Below are positions 54,296-62,980 of a stretch of 64,000 nucleotides of DNA, in pieces; the first letter of the stretch is position 1, and every line of letters begins with the position of its first letter. Below the pieces are notes generated by a model, which saw only the letters and a program-made list of their open reading frames with translations, was not told where the DNA came from and did no database searches. Source of the stretch: Dethiosulfatarculus sandiegensis (lineage in GTDB: Bacteria > Desulfobacterota > Desulfarculia > Desulfarculales > Desulfarculaceae); contig NZ_AZAC01000023.1 in assembly GCF_000931935.2 (NCBI RefSeq), positions 1 through 64,000 on the forward strand. The letters are read 5' to 3'. Position numbers and translations under genes: made by a program.

Positions 54296-54454
54296 ATACT
54301 TATCTCTAGGGCATGAACCGTAATTCAGGTTTGGCTGGACACATAAACACCGGCATACTATCCTTTGTCAAGGACAACAGGTCGGCCGCTGACTTCAAAG
54401 GCTTTAGCCCAATTAAGGATAAAAGGTTTTTCCATTTTGCCCAGGGGTGCGAAA

Positions 54455-56437
54455 ATGGCCAAGAAAAACATACCTCCCTGGAAAAAAAAGATCGTCAGCC
54501 CGGAAACGGTTCTGAAAAAACTGGAACCCGGCATGAGTATCTTTGTCAGCACTGGTGCGGCAGAGCCCCGCACCATGATCAAGCATCTCATGGAGAGTGA
54601 TGACGGCAACCTCCAGGACCTGGAACTCATTCAGCTTTTGAGTTTCGGCGAAGCGGTGGGCGCAGGCGAGGCAGTGGCCAAAAAATTCAGGCTTAAAACC
54701 TTTTTCTCCGGTTGGGTGGCGGGAGAGGCCATTACCTCGGGCAAGGTGGACTTGATTCCCAGCCGCTTTTCCCTGATACCCAGCTTGATCCACACAGGCC
54801 AGATACCGATAGACGCGGCTTTTGTTCAGATCAGCCCGCCGGATGAGTCAGGCTATGCAAGCCTGGGCATGGCAGTGGACGTGGCCCGCCAGGCAATGAG
54901 CCGGGCCAGCCTGGTGGTGGGAGAGATCAACCCCAAGGTGCCTGTGACCTTTGGCGACACCTTTGTCTCTGTGGATGAGCTGGACTACCTGGTGGAATCC
55001 ACTGAACCGCCGCTTTATTTTCCCCGCTGGCCGGTAGGCGATGTGTACAACAAAGTGGCGGCAAATGTGGCCTCCGTAATTGAGGACGGCAGTTGCCTGG
55101 CCTTTTCCATAGGCCCTCTTTTCGAAGCCCTGGCCAAGCATCTTATGTGCAAGAAAAACCTGGGACTGCATACGCCAGTCTTTACAGACGCCCTTATGGA
55201 TCTGGTCAAGTCCGGGGCGGTGACCAACCGGGCCAAGGGTATATTCAGGGGTAAATGCCTGGTCTCCTACGCCATGGGCACCAAGGAGCTTTTATCCTGG
55301 CTCAATAAGAACCCGCTGGTGGAGTTCCAGGGCATGGATAAGGTCTTCCATCCCATGGGAATCGGTCAGAACAGGAAATTCGTGGCGGTTTTTCCGGCCC
55401 GCAAGGTGGGGCTCACCGGCCGGGTGGCCCTGCACGTGGGTAAGGGCAACGTCACTGCGGGACCGGGAGAAGGCATGGATTTTATTAACGGAGCCGAACT
55501 CTCCCCCGGCGGTTTCACCATATTCGCCCTGCCCAGCCGCAACCTTAAAAACGAACCCAACATAAAGGTTTCCATAAGCGACTACCCCAATATATTCACC
55601 ATGCGGGAAGCGGTTCACATGGTGGCCACCGAATTTGGAGTAGCCACCTTGGACGGACGCACCGTGCGGGAAAGGGCCCAGGCCCTTATTGATATCGCCC
55701 ACCCCGAAGACAGAAGCGAACTGGTGGAAGAGGCCAAGGCCAGGAACATGATTTTTCCGGACCAGATCTTCCTGGCCGAATCCGCCCATCTCTATCCCTC
55801 TGAGATATCCTTAGACCATGTCTTTAAAAACCAGGTCTCTGTGCATTTCCGGGCCATACGCCCCTCGGATGAGGAAGAGATGCGCAGGCTGTTTTACCGT
55901 TTTTCCGACGAATCGGTTTATTACAGATATTTCAGCCCCATACGCTCCATGCCCCATGCCAAGATGCAGGAGTATGTCAATGTTGACTACCGGACCACCA
56001 TGTCCATTGTGGGGATAGTCACTGAACGGGGGCAAAAGAAACTCATCGCCGAAGGCCGCTATACGCGTTATCCCAATCGTCCCTTTGCGGATGTGGCCTT
56101 TATTGTCGACGAAAAATACCAGGGACTCGGCATAGCTTCCTTTACCTTAAGCCTTTTGACCCAACTGGCCCGTGAAAGAGGGGTGCAGACCTTTACCGCG
56201 GACGTCTTGAACACCAACCGAGGCATGATGAAGGTGTTTGAAAAAAGCGGGCTCAAATTCAAGGCCCATTTGGAAGGGGGAGAATATCATCTGGAAATCC
56301 CCTTGGGCGAACCTGAGCCGAGCCAGGAGATCACAGGCAGAACTCCGCCCCGGGGGAGCGGCAATAATGAAAACACCCTGGGGCTGGGCAGGGCCATCCT
56401 GGCCAGATTGGGCAACAGAAGCAAGGAAAAGCCCTGA
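54455..56437 (+). CDS. Acetyl-CoA hydrolase/CoA-transferase fused to GNAT acetyltransferase
   Basis: The 660-residue protein combines a CoA-transferase/acetyl-CoA hydrolase part (about 10-430; FVSTGAAEPRTMI, DAAFVQISPPDESGYASLG, GEINPKVPVTFGDTF, an SFGEAVGAGEAVAKK segment) and a C-terminal GNAT domain (about 465-630; VHFRAIRPSDEEEMRRLFY, YQGLGIASFTLSLLTQLARERG, TFTADVLNTNRGMMKVFEKSG). GNAT domains use acetyl-CoA to acetylate amines. The fusion could couple CoA-transfer to protein acetylation control. The ATG at 54455 with AGGGGTG upstream is preferred over in-frame codons further up. Both halves look intact. The gene ends before the repeat D terminator pair. Confidence 0.88.
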   Translation: MAKKNIPPWKKKIVSPETVLKKLEPGMSIFVSTGAAEPRTMIKHLMESDDGNLQDLELIQLLSFGEAVGAGEAVAKKFRLKTFFSGWVAGEAITSGKVDLIPSRFSLIPSLIHTGQIPIDAAFVQISPPDESGYASLGMAVDVARQAMSRASLVVGEINPKVPVTFGDTFVSVDELDYLVESTEPPLYFPRWPVGDVYNKVAANVASVIEDGSCLAFSIGPLFEALAKHLMCKKNLGLHTPVFTDALMDLVKSGAVTNRAKGIFRGKCLVSYAMGTKELLSWLNKNPLVEFQGMDKVFHPMGIGQNRKFVAVFPARKVGLTGRVALHVGKGNVTAGPGEGMDFINGAELSPGGFTIFALPSRNLKNEPNIKVSISDYPNIFTMREAVHMVATEFGVATLDGRTVRERAQALIDIAHPEDRSELVEEAKARNMIFPDQIFLAESAHLYPSEISLDHVFKNQVSVHFRAIRPSDEEEMRRLFYRFSDESVYYRYFSPIRSMPHAKMQEYVNVDYRTTMSIVGIVTERGQKKLIAEGRYTRYPNRPFADVAFIVDEKYQGLGIASFTLSLLTQLARERGVQTFTADVLNTNRGMMKVFEKSGLKFKAHLEGGEYHLEIPLGEPEPSQEITGRTPPRGSGNNENTLGLGRAILARLGNRSKEKP

Positions 56438-56479
56438 ATCAAGGGGGCAAGGCACCAAGACAATTCCGTTTGCAGGAAT

Positions 56480-56512
56480 AAAAAAGCAAGGCCCGGCAGC
56501 CTTGCTTTTTCA
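56480..56512. terminator. Terminator, left copy, flanking repeat D
   Basis: An AAAAAGCAAGGC/GCCTTGCTTTTT hairpin. It differs by one base from 56661-56693. Confidence 0.92.
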
Positions 56513-56660
56513 GGCTGTTGACAAACAGCCTGAACGCGGGCCATGGACGGCCCGCCGAATTGCGATGATTTCTTAAGACGAGTAATTCGAGCCACTTGGC
56601 AAAACCGCGTTTTTGCCAAGTGGCCTCTGACAAAGTCCAGGAGGACTTTTTCTGCAAGCT
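56513..56660. repeat. Structured dispersed repeat, copy D, compact
   Basis: Contains AGGCTGTT/AACAGCCT, a short GCGGGCC/GGCCCGC hairpin without the inner unit, CGCCGAATTGCG, GAGTAATTCGAGCC, a CCACTTGGCAAAA/TTTTTGCCAAGTGG hairpin and GACAAAGTCCAGGAGGACTT. The CCACTT hairpin differs from copy A by a paired exchange (A-T to G-C). Confidence 0.85.
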
Positions 56661-56693
56661 AAAAAAGCAAGGCCCGGCGGCCTTGCTTTTTCA
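56661..56693. terminator. Terminator, right copy, flanking repeat D
   Basis: Second copy of the hairpin at 56480-56512, next to the end of the CBS gene. Its position between convergent genes suggests it serves both strands. Confidence 0.92.
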
Positions 56694-56710
56694 AATTCTT
56701 CTCAAGTCGA

Positions 56711-57163
56711 TTAGTTGGGCATAAGGGTGCGCAGCACATCCTCCTTGCCCACCACCCCCAACAAAATACCGTCTTTTTCCACCGGCAGGGTATGGTAGTT
56801 ACTGTCCACCATAAGGCCGGCTACATCTTCTATGCTGTCCTCCGGCCCCACAGTCACAGGTTTTTTGGTCATGGCCTGTTTAACCGTGGATGCGGCGATC
56901 TTGTCTACTTGAGCCTGAATCTGGTCCATGGAGGTAAAGGAGATATAACCGTCCAAGATAGTGAAAATTGAAGGTAAAGGTAAGCGTTTCTGCTGGGCGA
57001 TCAAATCACTTTGACACAAAATTCCCAAAAGTCTGCCCTTTTCATCCACTACAGGGGCTCCATTGATGCGGTTTTTCAAAAGCAATTTGGCAGCCTCTGT
57101 GATCTCTGTCTCCGGTTTAAGAGTGATAACATTTGAACTCATGATGTCTTTGACCTTGAGCAT
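56711..57163 (-). CDS. CBS domain pair protein
   Basis: The 150-residue protein consists of two CBS domains: DIMSSNVITLKPETEITEAA with INGAPVVDEKGRLLGILCQSD (about 6-60) and VKQAMTKKPVTVGPEDSIED with YHTLPVEKDGILLGVVGKED (about 93-145). CBS pairs bind adenosine nucleotides and usually regulate a partner protein. As a stand-alone protein its partner is unknown. It is followed on the minus strand by the repeat D terminator, and its start is about 75 bases from the end of the MFS gene, so it may be in the same transcript. Confidence 0.88.
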   Translation of the reverse strand: MLKVKDIMSSNVITLKPETEITEAAKLLLKNRINGAPVVDEKGRLLGILCQSDLIAQQKRLPLPSIFTILDGYISFTSMDQIQAQVDKIAASTVKQAMTKKPVTVGPEDSIEDVAGLMVDSNYHTLPVEKDGILLGVVGKEDVLRTLMPN

Positions 57164-57237
57164 GGCGGCTCCTTTTTCGAAGATTGCTGTAATACCAATT
57201 CTAGCAAGCCTTCAGGTTAAAGACACAGGAATTGTCT

Positions 57238-58470
57238 TTATCCGGGCATCAGTTTGTGATAAGAAGCCCGGCCTTTGCGATTCAGGCATGTAAACACCAC
57301 CACCGGCAAAAGGCATAACCCTGCGCACATAGCGAACAAAAAGGCATAGCCGAACCTCTGGGCAATCATGCCGCTTAAGCCCATGGCAATCATGCCGCCC
57401 AAAAAGGCCAGAGATAAAAAGGCCGTAAAATCGGTACCTTCTCTCCCCAACCTGGCCAAGGACATGGCAACCGTATTAAGCACTGTGCTGATAATGGCAA
57501 AAGAAATGTAAATTCCGGCCAAGGCCCAGACAACCATAGCTCTGCTGGATGCGGGAAATGAGGCTGCCGCCAGATTGAGGCAGGTAAGCACCGCTATCAA
57601 AGCACCGAGCATAAAAATTTTGGCCGCGCCCCACCTCTTTATACATATGCCGCTTAAAACAGCGGCAGGGACCCCTAAAAGCGGCATCAGACCCAAAAGC
57701 CGGGAAATCGTCTGCCATTGAAAACCCAGGTCCAGCAACAGGGGCTTGCACATGGCCATGGCGCTGAATATGCCCGCAAAAACCGGAAGCATCACCGGAA
57801 TCCACCTTACTGCGCCGGGCATTTTAAAAAAAGAAAGCAAATCCCCCCACCCGGCCTTGTGGGGCGAGGTCTTGGCCGGTTCGGCGGCCGGGATAACCGG
57901 CAAGCCCAATAAAAGGATCACAATCCCCATAACAACTAAAGTGCTTTGCCAGGAAGTAAGATAGTAAAGGGCAAGGGCCCCGCTTGAACCTAAAACAATT
58001 CCCGCCAGGTTGCCCGCAGTCTGAACCCCATTGCCCATCGCCCTTTCGTGGGGGGACAAAACCCGTACGGCAAATGCATCCACCGCCACATCCTGAGTCG
58101 CGGCCAGGGCGTAGGATATGGTCATCAAGGCCAGAAGCGTCTGGAGATCAGAGCCGAGGCTAAAATATGAGGCTGCCAAACTAAGAAGAGCAAATAAAAC
58201 CTGGCAGGTGATTATCCATTTGCCGTAATGACGGGTTTTGCCTCCAAAACGGTCCACCAAAGGGGCCCAAAGGAACTTCAAGGCCCAGGGCAAAGAGACC
58301 AGACCGGTCAACCCGATAGCCTCAAGGGAAAACCCTGCACTACGCATTATCACCGGCATGGCGTTGGTGGCAAAATGCCCCGGTATGGTCTGGGCGGTGT
58401 ACAGACAGGCCAGGACCAAAAATTTATTCGCCTCTTTCACCAGACAAAATCCTTGCTTTTCCCCAAACAA
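57238..58470 (-). CDS. MFS transporter, RhtX/AmpG-like
   Basis: The 410-residue protein has 12 membrane segments. QTIPGHFATNAMPVIMRSAG and LTGLVSLPWALKFLWAPLVDRFGG (about 52-76) resemble AmpG and the RhtX/FptX siderophore carriers, as does ALAATQDVAVDAFAVRVL (about 125-142). Its neighbours, a TonB receptor and a PchR-like regulator, favour siderophore or related uptake across the inner membrane. The start overlaps no other gene and lies 17 bases after the methyltransferase stop. AmpG-like muropeptide transport is the main alternative. Confidence 0.8.
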   Translation of the reverse strand: MFGEKQGFCLVKEANKFLVLACLYTAQTIPGHFATNAMPVIMRSAGFSLEAIGLTGLVSLPWALKFLWAPLVDRFGGKTRHYGKWIITCQVLFALLSLAASYFSLGSDLQTLLALMTISYALAATQDVAVDAFAVRVLSPHERAMGNGVQTAGNLAGIVLGSSGALALYYLTSWQSTLVVMGIVILLLGLPVIPAAEPAKTSPHKAGWGDLLSFFKMPGAVRWIPVMLPVFAGIFSAMAMCKPLLLDLGFQWQTISRLLGLMPLLGVPAAVLSGICIKRWGAAKIFMLGALIAVLTCLNLAAASFPASSRAMVVWALAGIYISFAIISTVLNTVAMSLARLGREGTDFTAFLSLAFLGGMIAMGLSGMIAQRFGYAFLFAMCAGLCLLPVVVFTCLNRKGRASYHKLMPG

Positions 58471-58486
58471 ACACCGGCGAGAGGCA

Positions 58487-59113
58487 TCATCCTTTTACCC
58501 CCTTTACAACCATCAGCCTCGGACACATAAAGGCCCTGGCGTAATGGACCATGACCTGGTCAAAGCCCGCCACCTTGAAAAGGGTTTTCATTTCTTTCTC
58601 CGAATAAATGCGAATTCCGTGCTTTGCCACCCGGTCGCTGTGGTTTTGACCGTCTTCCGCGTTCCAGCCCAGGCTTATAACCAACCTACCCTGGTTTTCG
58701 AGAACCCTGTTGATTTCGGCCAAGGACTTTTCCGGTTCAGGCCAGAACATGAAGGTGCCTGTACCCGAGGCCGCGCTGAAAGACCCCTCCGGCCAGGGCA
58801 GGCTTGCGGAATCCGCTTCTTTTATCACGGTGAGGCCCTGCTCCACCCTTTTTCGGTTCCGCTTAACAGCCATATGCACCATCTCGGGAGAATGGTCCAC
58901 ACCAGCTGATTTATGCACCTGTTTTGAACAGAGGGCCAAAAACTCCCCGGAGCCGCACCCCACATCCAACAGATTGTCCTTTCCTGAGAGTTCAAGGGCG
59001 TCGGCCACCGCCTGGTATTCCTTTTTATGGGCAAAACGCATCAACTGGGCAAAAAACCGTCCCTTGACGCCCATGGGCCTGCCTGCAAGTGAATAGTCTT
59101 TTTGGGCTTGCAT
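58487..59113 (-). CDS. Class I SAM-dependent methyltransferase
   Basis: The 208-residue enzyme has the AdoMet-binding loop LLDVGCGSGEFLALC (about 48-62), the acidic strand VDHSPEMV (about 72-80), DSASLPWPEGSF and FWPEPEKSLAEINRVLENQG, which are typical of Methyltransf_11. The acceptor is unknown. It lies between the TonB receptor and MFS genes with small gaps, so it is probably part of the uptake operon. A role in modifying the imported compound is a guess. Confidence 0.82.
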   Translation of the reverse strand: MQAQKDYSLAGRPMGVKGRFFAQLMRFAHKKEYQAVADALELSGKDNLLDVGCGSGEFLALCSKQVHKSAGVDHSPEMVHMAVKRNRKRVEQGLTVIKEADSASLPWPEGSFSAASGTGTFMFWPEPEKSLAEINRVLENQGRLVISLGWNAEDGQNHSDRVAKHGIRIYSEKEMKTLFKVAGFDQVMVHYARAFMCPRLMVVKGVKG

Positions 59114-59185
59114 GAATTATCCTTATCAAAGTTCGCCGGCAAGGCCTTTTCAGCCTTGCCGGTTCTGGTTGTAACTGTTTAAAAA

Positions 59186-61300
59186 TTAAAAACGGATGCT
59201 TAAGCCTGCGCCGATGGTTAAAGGCGCACCCGCACGGCCATACCAGGCACCGCCGCTGCCAAAGGCGCGGGTGAAATAATCCGTATCAAACAGGTTGCGC
59301 GAAAAGAGATAAAGGTCAAAGGTATCTGACTCATAACCCAGTTTCAGCCGGGCCAGGCCATAATTATCCTGGGCCGTGGTGTTGGCCGGATCAAAATAGA
59401 TCTTGCCGAAATGCCGATACCCCGCGTTTACAGAAAAGCCCCCGCCAAAACGATATGTGGCGGCCAGATTCAGGGTGTATTCCGGAGAATCAATCACCTT
59501 ATTACCGCCAAAGGATTCCGTGCCTGTTTGGTAATCATCATAAGCGGCATCTGTATAAGATGCCCCGGCCACAAGCTCCAGCCCCTGGGCCAGGATGGCG
59601 GTGATCTCCAGCTCCGCCCCCTGGCTGGAGGCCTTGGCCGCATTGTCAATGTAAACCGACGCTCCGTCCAAAGTGGAGACTTCCACCTGCATATCCGACC
59701 AGTCTATGTAAAACAGGGCTGTGTTCACCTTGAGGCGCCCGCCCAGCCAAGAGCTCTTAAGGCCAAGTTCATAGTTCCAGGTGAACTCGGGCTTATATGA
59801 AGTCCCCAAGTCCTCCTTGTCATTAAATCCACCGCTTCTGAACCCCCGCGAAACGCTGGCATAGGGCGTCAGGTTCTCAAACAAATGCAAACTTACAGAG
59901 GCCTTGGGCAACCAGGCGTCAAAAGTGTCTGAGTTATCCCCTTGTTCGGGGCCATAACCCATAAAGCCCAGCGTCGGCCCGCCGGGAGACTGGTTATAGT
60001 CAAAATCCTTGTCTTCCCTGTCATAGCGCAGGCCCAAGGTGGCGGTCAGCAGATTATCAAAGGTATAGGAAACCTGGCCGAACCCGGCCAGGGCAGTAGT
60101 TTGTGTCTCGCTATCCTGGCGCAGATACTCGCCGGGCATTCCCATGCCCATATTCATAAAATTCATCCAGGTTTTGTAATTCCTTTTGTCTTTCTCGGAA
60201 AGGGCGAAAAGGCCGAGCAGCCACTGCCAAGGGGAGCCTGCGTCATCAGACAAAAGACGTAATTCCTGGGAAACGTTTTCCAGATCCCGATCAATATTCA
60301 GTCTCATAAGGTCAAAGGCGGTAAAATCAACGTCATTGTTGGCGCTGAGTTCATCTTTCCTGGCGGAAGTTATGGAAACCAGTCTCATTTTGTTAAAGCG
60401 ATAATCAGCCCGCAAAGCCAGCGAATCTGTATCGTTTTTTGCGTCCCCCTCGTAATCAACGGTAATGCTTTTACGGGGGTCGTCCGAATCAAGCAGGGAG
60501 AACGGTGCGTATTTGGGCTGTTTATACCGCATTAAGGCATAGGTTAGATCCATCTCCAACCTGTCTGTGGGGGTGAACCTCAGGCAGATGCGGCCATCTA
60601 AATTTTCCTGACTGCCCAGGTCATCGGCATCGTCAATCTTGCTCTCAAGATAACCCCGGGTGTCCAGATAATGCAAAGCGGCGGAAAGGCCGAGCTTATT
60701 CTTAACCAGGGGGCCGCTTATCTTACCGGCAACATCATAGGTGTCAAAGGAGGAGACCTCTGCGCGTAGGCTGTTTCGCCATTCATCACCGGGTTTTCTG
60801 GTTATGATGTTAATGACTCCGGCCTCTGCCCCGCGGCCATACAATGTGCCCTGGGGCCCCCTGAGCACCTCGATCCTTTCAATATCAACCAGGTTGTATT
60901 TCAGGGTTGGATAATAAATGTCATCAACATAAAAACCGATCGCCGGCAACTGAATCATGCCCCCGGTTATGCCCCGCATGGAGGCGTAGGTCACCATGCC
61001 GCTGCCTGCGTCGGTGATATACAGATTCGGCACCAGGTCCATCAGGTCAACCGTATTTTTGAGGCCGTTGTCTACAATGGACGCATGGTTAACAACCGAA
61101 ACGCTCACCGGAATATCCTGAGCCGAAGACTCCCTTTTCTCCGCGGTAACGGTCAGCCCCTCCAGATCGTAACCCGAGCTTTCAGCCTGTTTTTTTGATT
61201 GGCTGCTCCCTGGCTGTTCCGCCCGGGCATTAGCCAGGGGCAGAACGCAAAGAGCCCAGAGTAAGGCCACCCCCCAAACAGACCACTTTTTCCCCGACAT
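59186..61300 (-). CDS. TonB-dependent outer-membrane receptor
   Basis: The protein of 704 residues has a signal peptide (about 1-26, ending NARAE), a possible TonB box near EGLTVTAEKR, a plug domain (about 65-165; DIPVSVSVVNHASI, PNLYITDAG, IERIEVLRGPQGTLYGRGAEAGVINIITRKPG) and a 22-strand-type barrel ending GAGLSIRF with the terminal Phe. Barrel motifs include NYELGLKSSWLGGRLKVNTALFYIDWSD and LARLKLGYESDTFDLYLFSRNLFD. It probably imports a siderophore or similar complex using TonB energy. The ATG at 61300 follows GGGAGGTG; the upstream frame lacks signal character. The ligand is not predictable from sequence. Confidence 0.9.
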   Translation of the reverse strand: MSGKKWSVWGVALLWALCVLPLANARAEQPGSSQSKKQAESSGYDLEGLTVTAEKRESSAQDIPVSVSVVNHASIVDNGLKNTVDLMDLVPNLYITDAGSGMVTYASMRGITGGMIQLPAIGFYVDDIYYPTLKYNLVDIERIEVLRGPQGTLYGRGAEAGVINIITRKPGDEWRNSLRAEVSSFDTYDVAGKISGPLVKNKLGLSAALHYLDTRGYLESKIDDADDLGSQENLDGRICLRFTPTDRLEMDLTYALMRYKQPKYAPFSLLDSDDPRKSITVDYEGDAKNDTDSLALRADYRFNKMRLVSITSARKDELSANNDVDFTAFDLMRLNIDRDLENVSQELRLLSDDAGSPWQWLLGLFALSEKDKRNYKTWMNFMNMGMGMPGEYLRQDSETQTTALAGFGQVSYTFDNLLTATLGLRYDREDKDFDYNQSPGGPTLGFMGYGPEQGDNSDTFDAWLPKASVSLHLFENLTPYASVSRGFRSGGFNDKEDLGTSYKPEFTWNYELGLKSSWLGGRLKVNTALFYIDWSDMQVEVSTLDGASVYIDNAAKASSQGAELEITAILAQGLELVAGASYTDAAYDDYQTGTESFGGNKVIDSPEYTLNLAATYRFGGGFSVNAGYRHFGKIYFDPANTTAQDNYGLARLKLGYESDTFDLYLFSRNLFDTDYFTRAFGSGGAWYGRAGAPLTIGAGLSIRF

Positions 61301-61448
61301 TGACACCTCCCTATTGCATAAGCTTTGAGACTGCAGATAAGAATCCAGAATTATCCATTTCCAAGGGGCAGTATATTCTTTATGCAGGTAAGGCATAGAA
61401 CATTAGGAATTCTTAATTGTATTTGAAGGCCAGAATATCAAAGAAAGG

Positions 61449-62462
61449 CTAGTAAGTTTGGAGTTTCCCCGCCACGGCAGGGCTCTTAAGGATTTGTTCG
61501 CGGTTTTTGGAGTACTTACCCGGTGTGGCGCCGTAATGAGCTGAAAAAGACTTGATAAAGTGAGAAGTGTCGCTATAGCCCAGGGCATGGGCTATTTCAG
61601 TAATGCTCATTTCGCCTTCAAGCAACAGGCGACTGGCCTCCTCCAGGCGGGCTTGCCTGAAGAGTTCAAAAGCGGTGGCCCCATAGGCTTGACGAAATCC
61701 CGTCTTGAGTTTGGTGGTGTTTATGCCGACCAGGCGGGCCAAGCCTTCCAGATTGGGCGGATTTCTGAAGTCTGAAAGCAAAATCCGCCTGGCTTCCTCT
61801 ATGCGCCTTTTGTCTTGAAAAGACAATTTTACGGTTTTCGGCCTTTCTCTTTTTGGCAATGCCTCCTGCAACTGGCAGGCTATCAGCTCCATGGCCTTAC
61901 CCTTAAGATAAAGACGCCTTAACCCGTCGGAAACCGGGTAATTGCATATCTCATCTATCACCGTGCGGGCTTTCAGACTCATTCGGTTGACCGTGAGATA
62001 AGCCCCCGGACTGGGGTGTTCCACCAATTTGCGCAGATCCCTGGGCAGCAGACTGAGATCCTGATCCAACATCTTCCCCAGTTGAGCGGGCGACAGGTAA
62101 ATATTTAAAAAGCACATATTCTGGGGAGCGGGAGTCTCGGCCCGGCAGGTGGCCTCGGGAGTAAAGGAGGTGACCACCGTCCCGGGCCTGCATACAATCT
62201 TGCGGGAGCTGAGGCTGGAAAACTCAAAGCAGGCCTTTCCCACCCCGGCCAACTGAAAGGAAAAAATCAAAGGCGACTGGAAAAGCGGGAAAACACGTTT
62301 CAAGGGATTCTTTGCACTGCACCTGAAAAAGACCATTTCCAGGCTGGGGGCAAGCGTGACATGGCTGACCTGTTCAGGGGAGAGGTCGTTAAATTCCCTT
62401 AAAAAACCCCAGGATGAGTCATTTATGGAACGACTGACACCTTTTTGGGGAGTTAACATCAT
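61449..62462 (-). CDS. AraC-family regulator, PchR-like
   Basis: The 337-residue protein has an N-terminal sensing part and a C-terminal pair of helix-turn-helix motifs (about 225-325; LEGLARLVGINTTKLKTGFR, YGATAFELFRQARLEEASRL, MSITEIAHALGYSDTSHFIK and YGATPGKYSK). The TTKLKTGFRQAYG wording is typical of PchR-type regulators that sense siderophores with their receptors. It stands upstream of the TonB gene on the same strand, 148 bases away, and probably activates the receptor, methyltransferase and MFS genes. Two consecutive ATG codons mark the start. No Fur box was recognised. Confidence 0.85.
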   Translation of the reverse strand: MMLTPQKGVSRSINDSSWGFLREFNDLSPEQVSHVTLAPSLEMVFFRCSAKNPLKRVFPLFQSPLIFSFQLAGVGKACFEFSSLSSRKIVCRPGTVVTSFTPEATCRAETPAPQNMCFLNIYLSPAQLGKMLDQDLSLLPRDLRKLVEHPSPGAYLTVNRMSLKARTVIDEICNYPVSDGLRRLYLKGKAMELIACQLQEALPKRERPKTVKLSFQDKRRIEEARRILLSDFRNPPNLEGLARLVGINTTKLKTGFRQAYGATAFELFRQARLEEASRLLLEGEMSITEIAHALGYSDTSHFIKSFSAHYGATPGKYSKNREQILKSPAVAGKLQTY

Positions 62463-62964
62463 GATTTTTCATCCTAAATCAGGTCTGATCAACCGGTTGC
62501 GCCCCCGACTTTCAAGGCTTTCATACTTTTAATGTAAATTTAATTTATTAGTTATACCTAACATGAGCATATGTCAACCCCTGATTTCATACCCCTGACT
62601 TGCCTTCCGGCCTTTTTACACTGCACCACCGGCAACGAAACCATTCAGGAATTTTCCAGGCTTAGCCGGATTAAACCAAGTGCTGAAGACCGGTAATTCC
62701 ATTATTGTGCTTTTACTTCAGTTGGTATAGGATAAGGCGCAATTCAACGAATAAGCCCTTGACTGCCCGCGCTTAATGGCAAGGGGAGGATATACGGCGA
62801 CTATAAGGGCGATCGTTAAATAATGTGATTATCGGGATTTCCGGCAGTAAAGCCATATTCATCACAAACGGTTTCCGGAAAACCAAGACTGGTAAATTCA
62901 CTTACCCCATTTGGATAAAAGCCTGAAACCAGGACCCTGGCCGTCGGGCTTGCCATGGTCCGCC
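62463..62964. other. Intergenic region between araC-type and dsrP genes
   Basis: This 500-base gap carries the two divergent promoters. An AT-rich part (62520-62570) should serve the AraC gene. A CCCTTG/CAAGGG dyad lies near 62757-62784. I see no gene. Confidence 0.4.
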
Positions 62965-62980
62965 TAAGGAGGAAAGGCTC

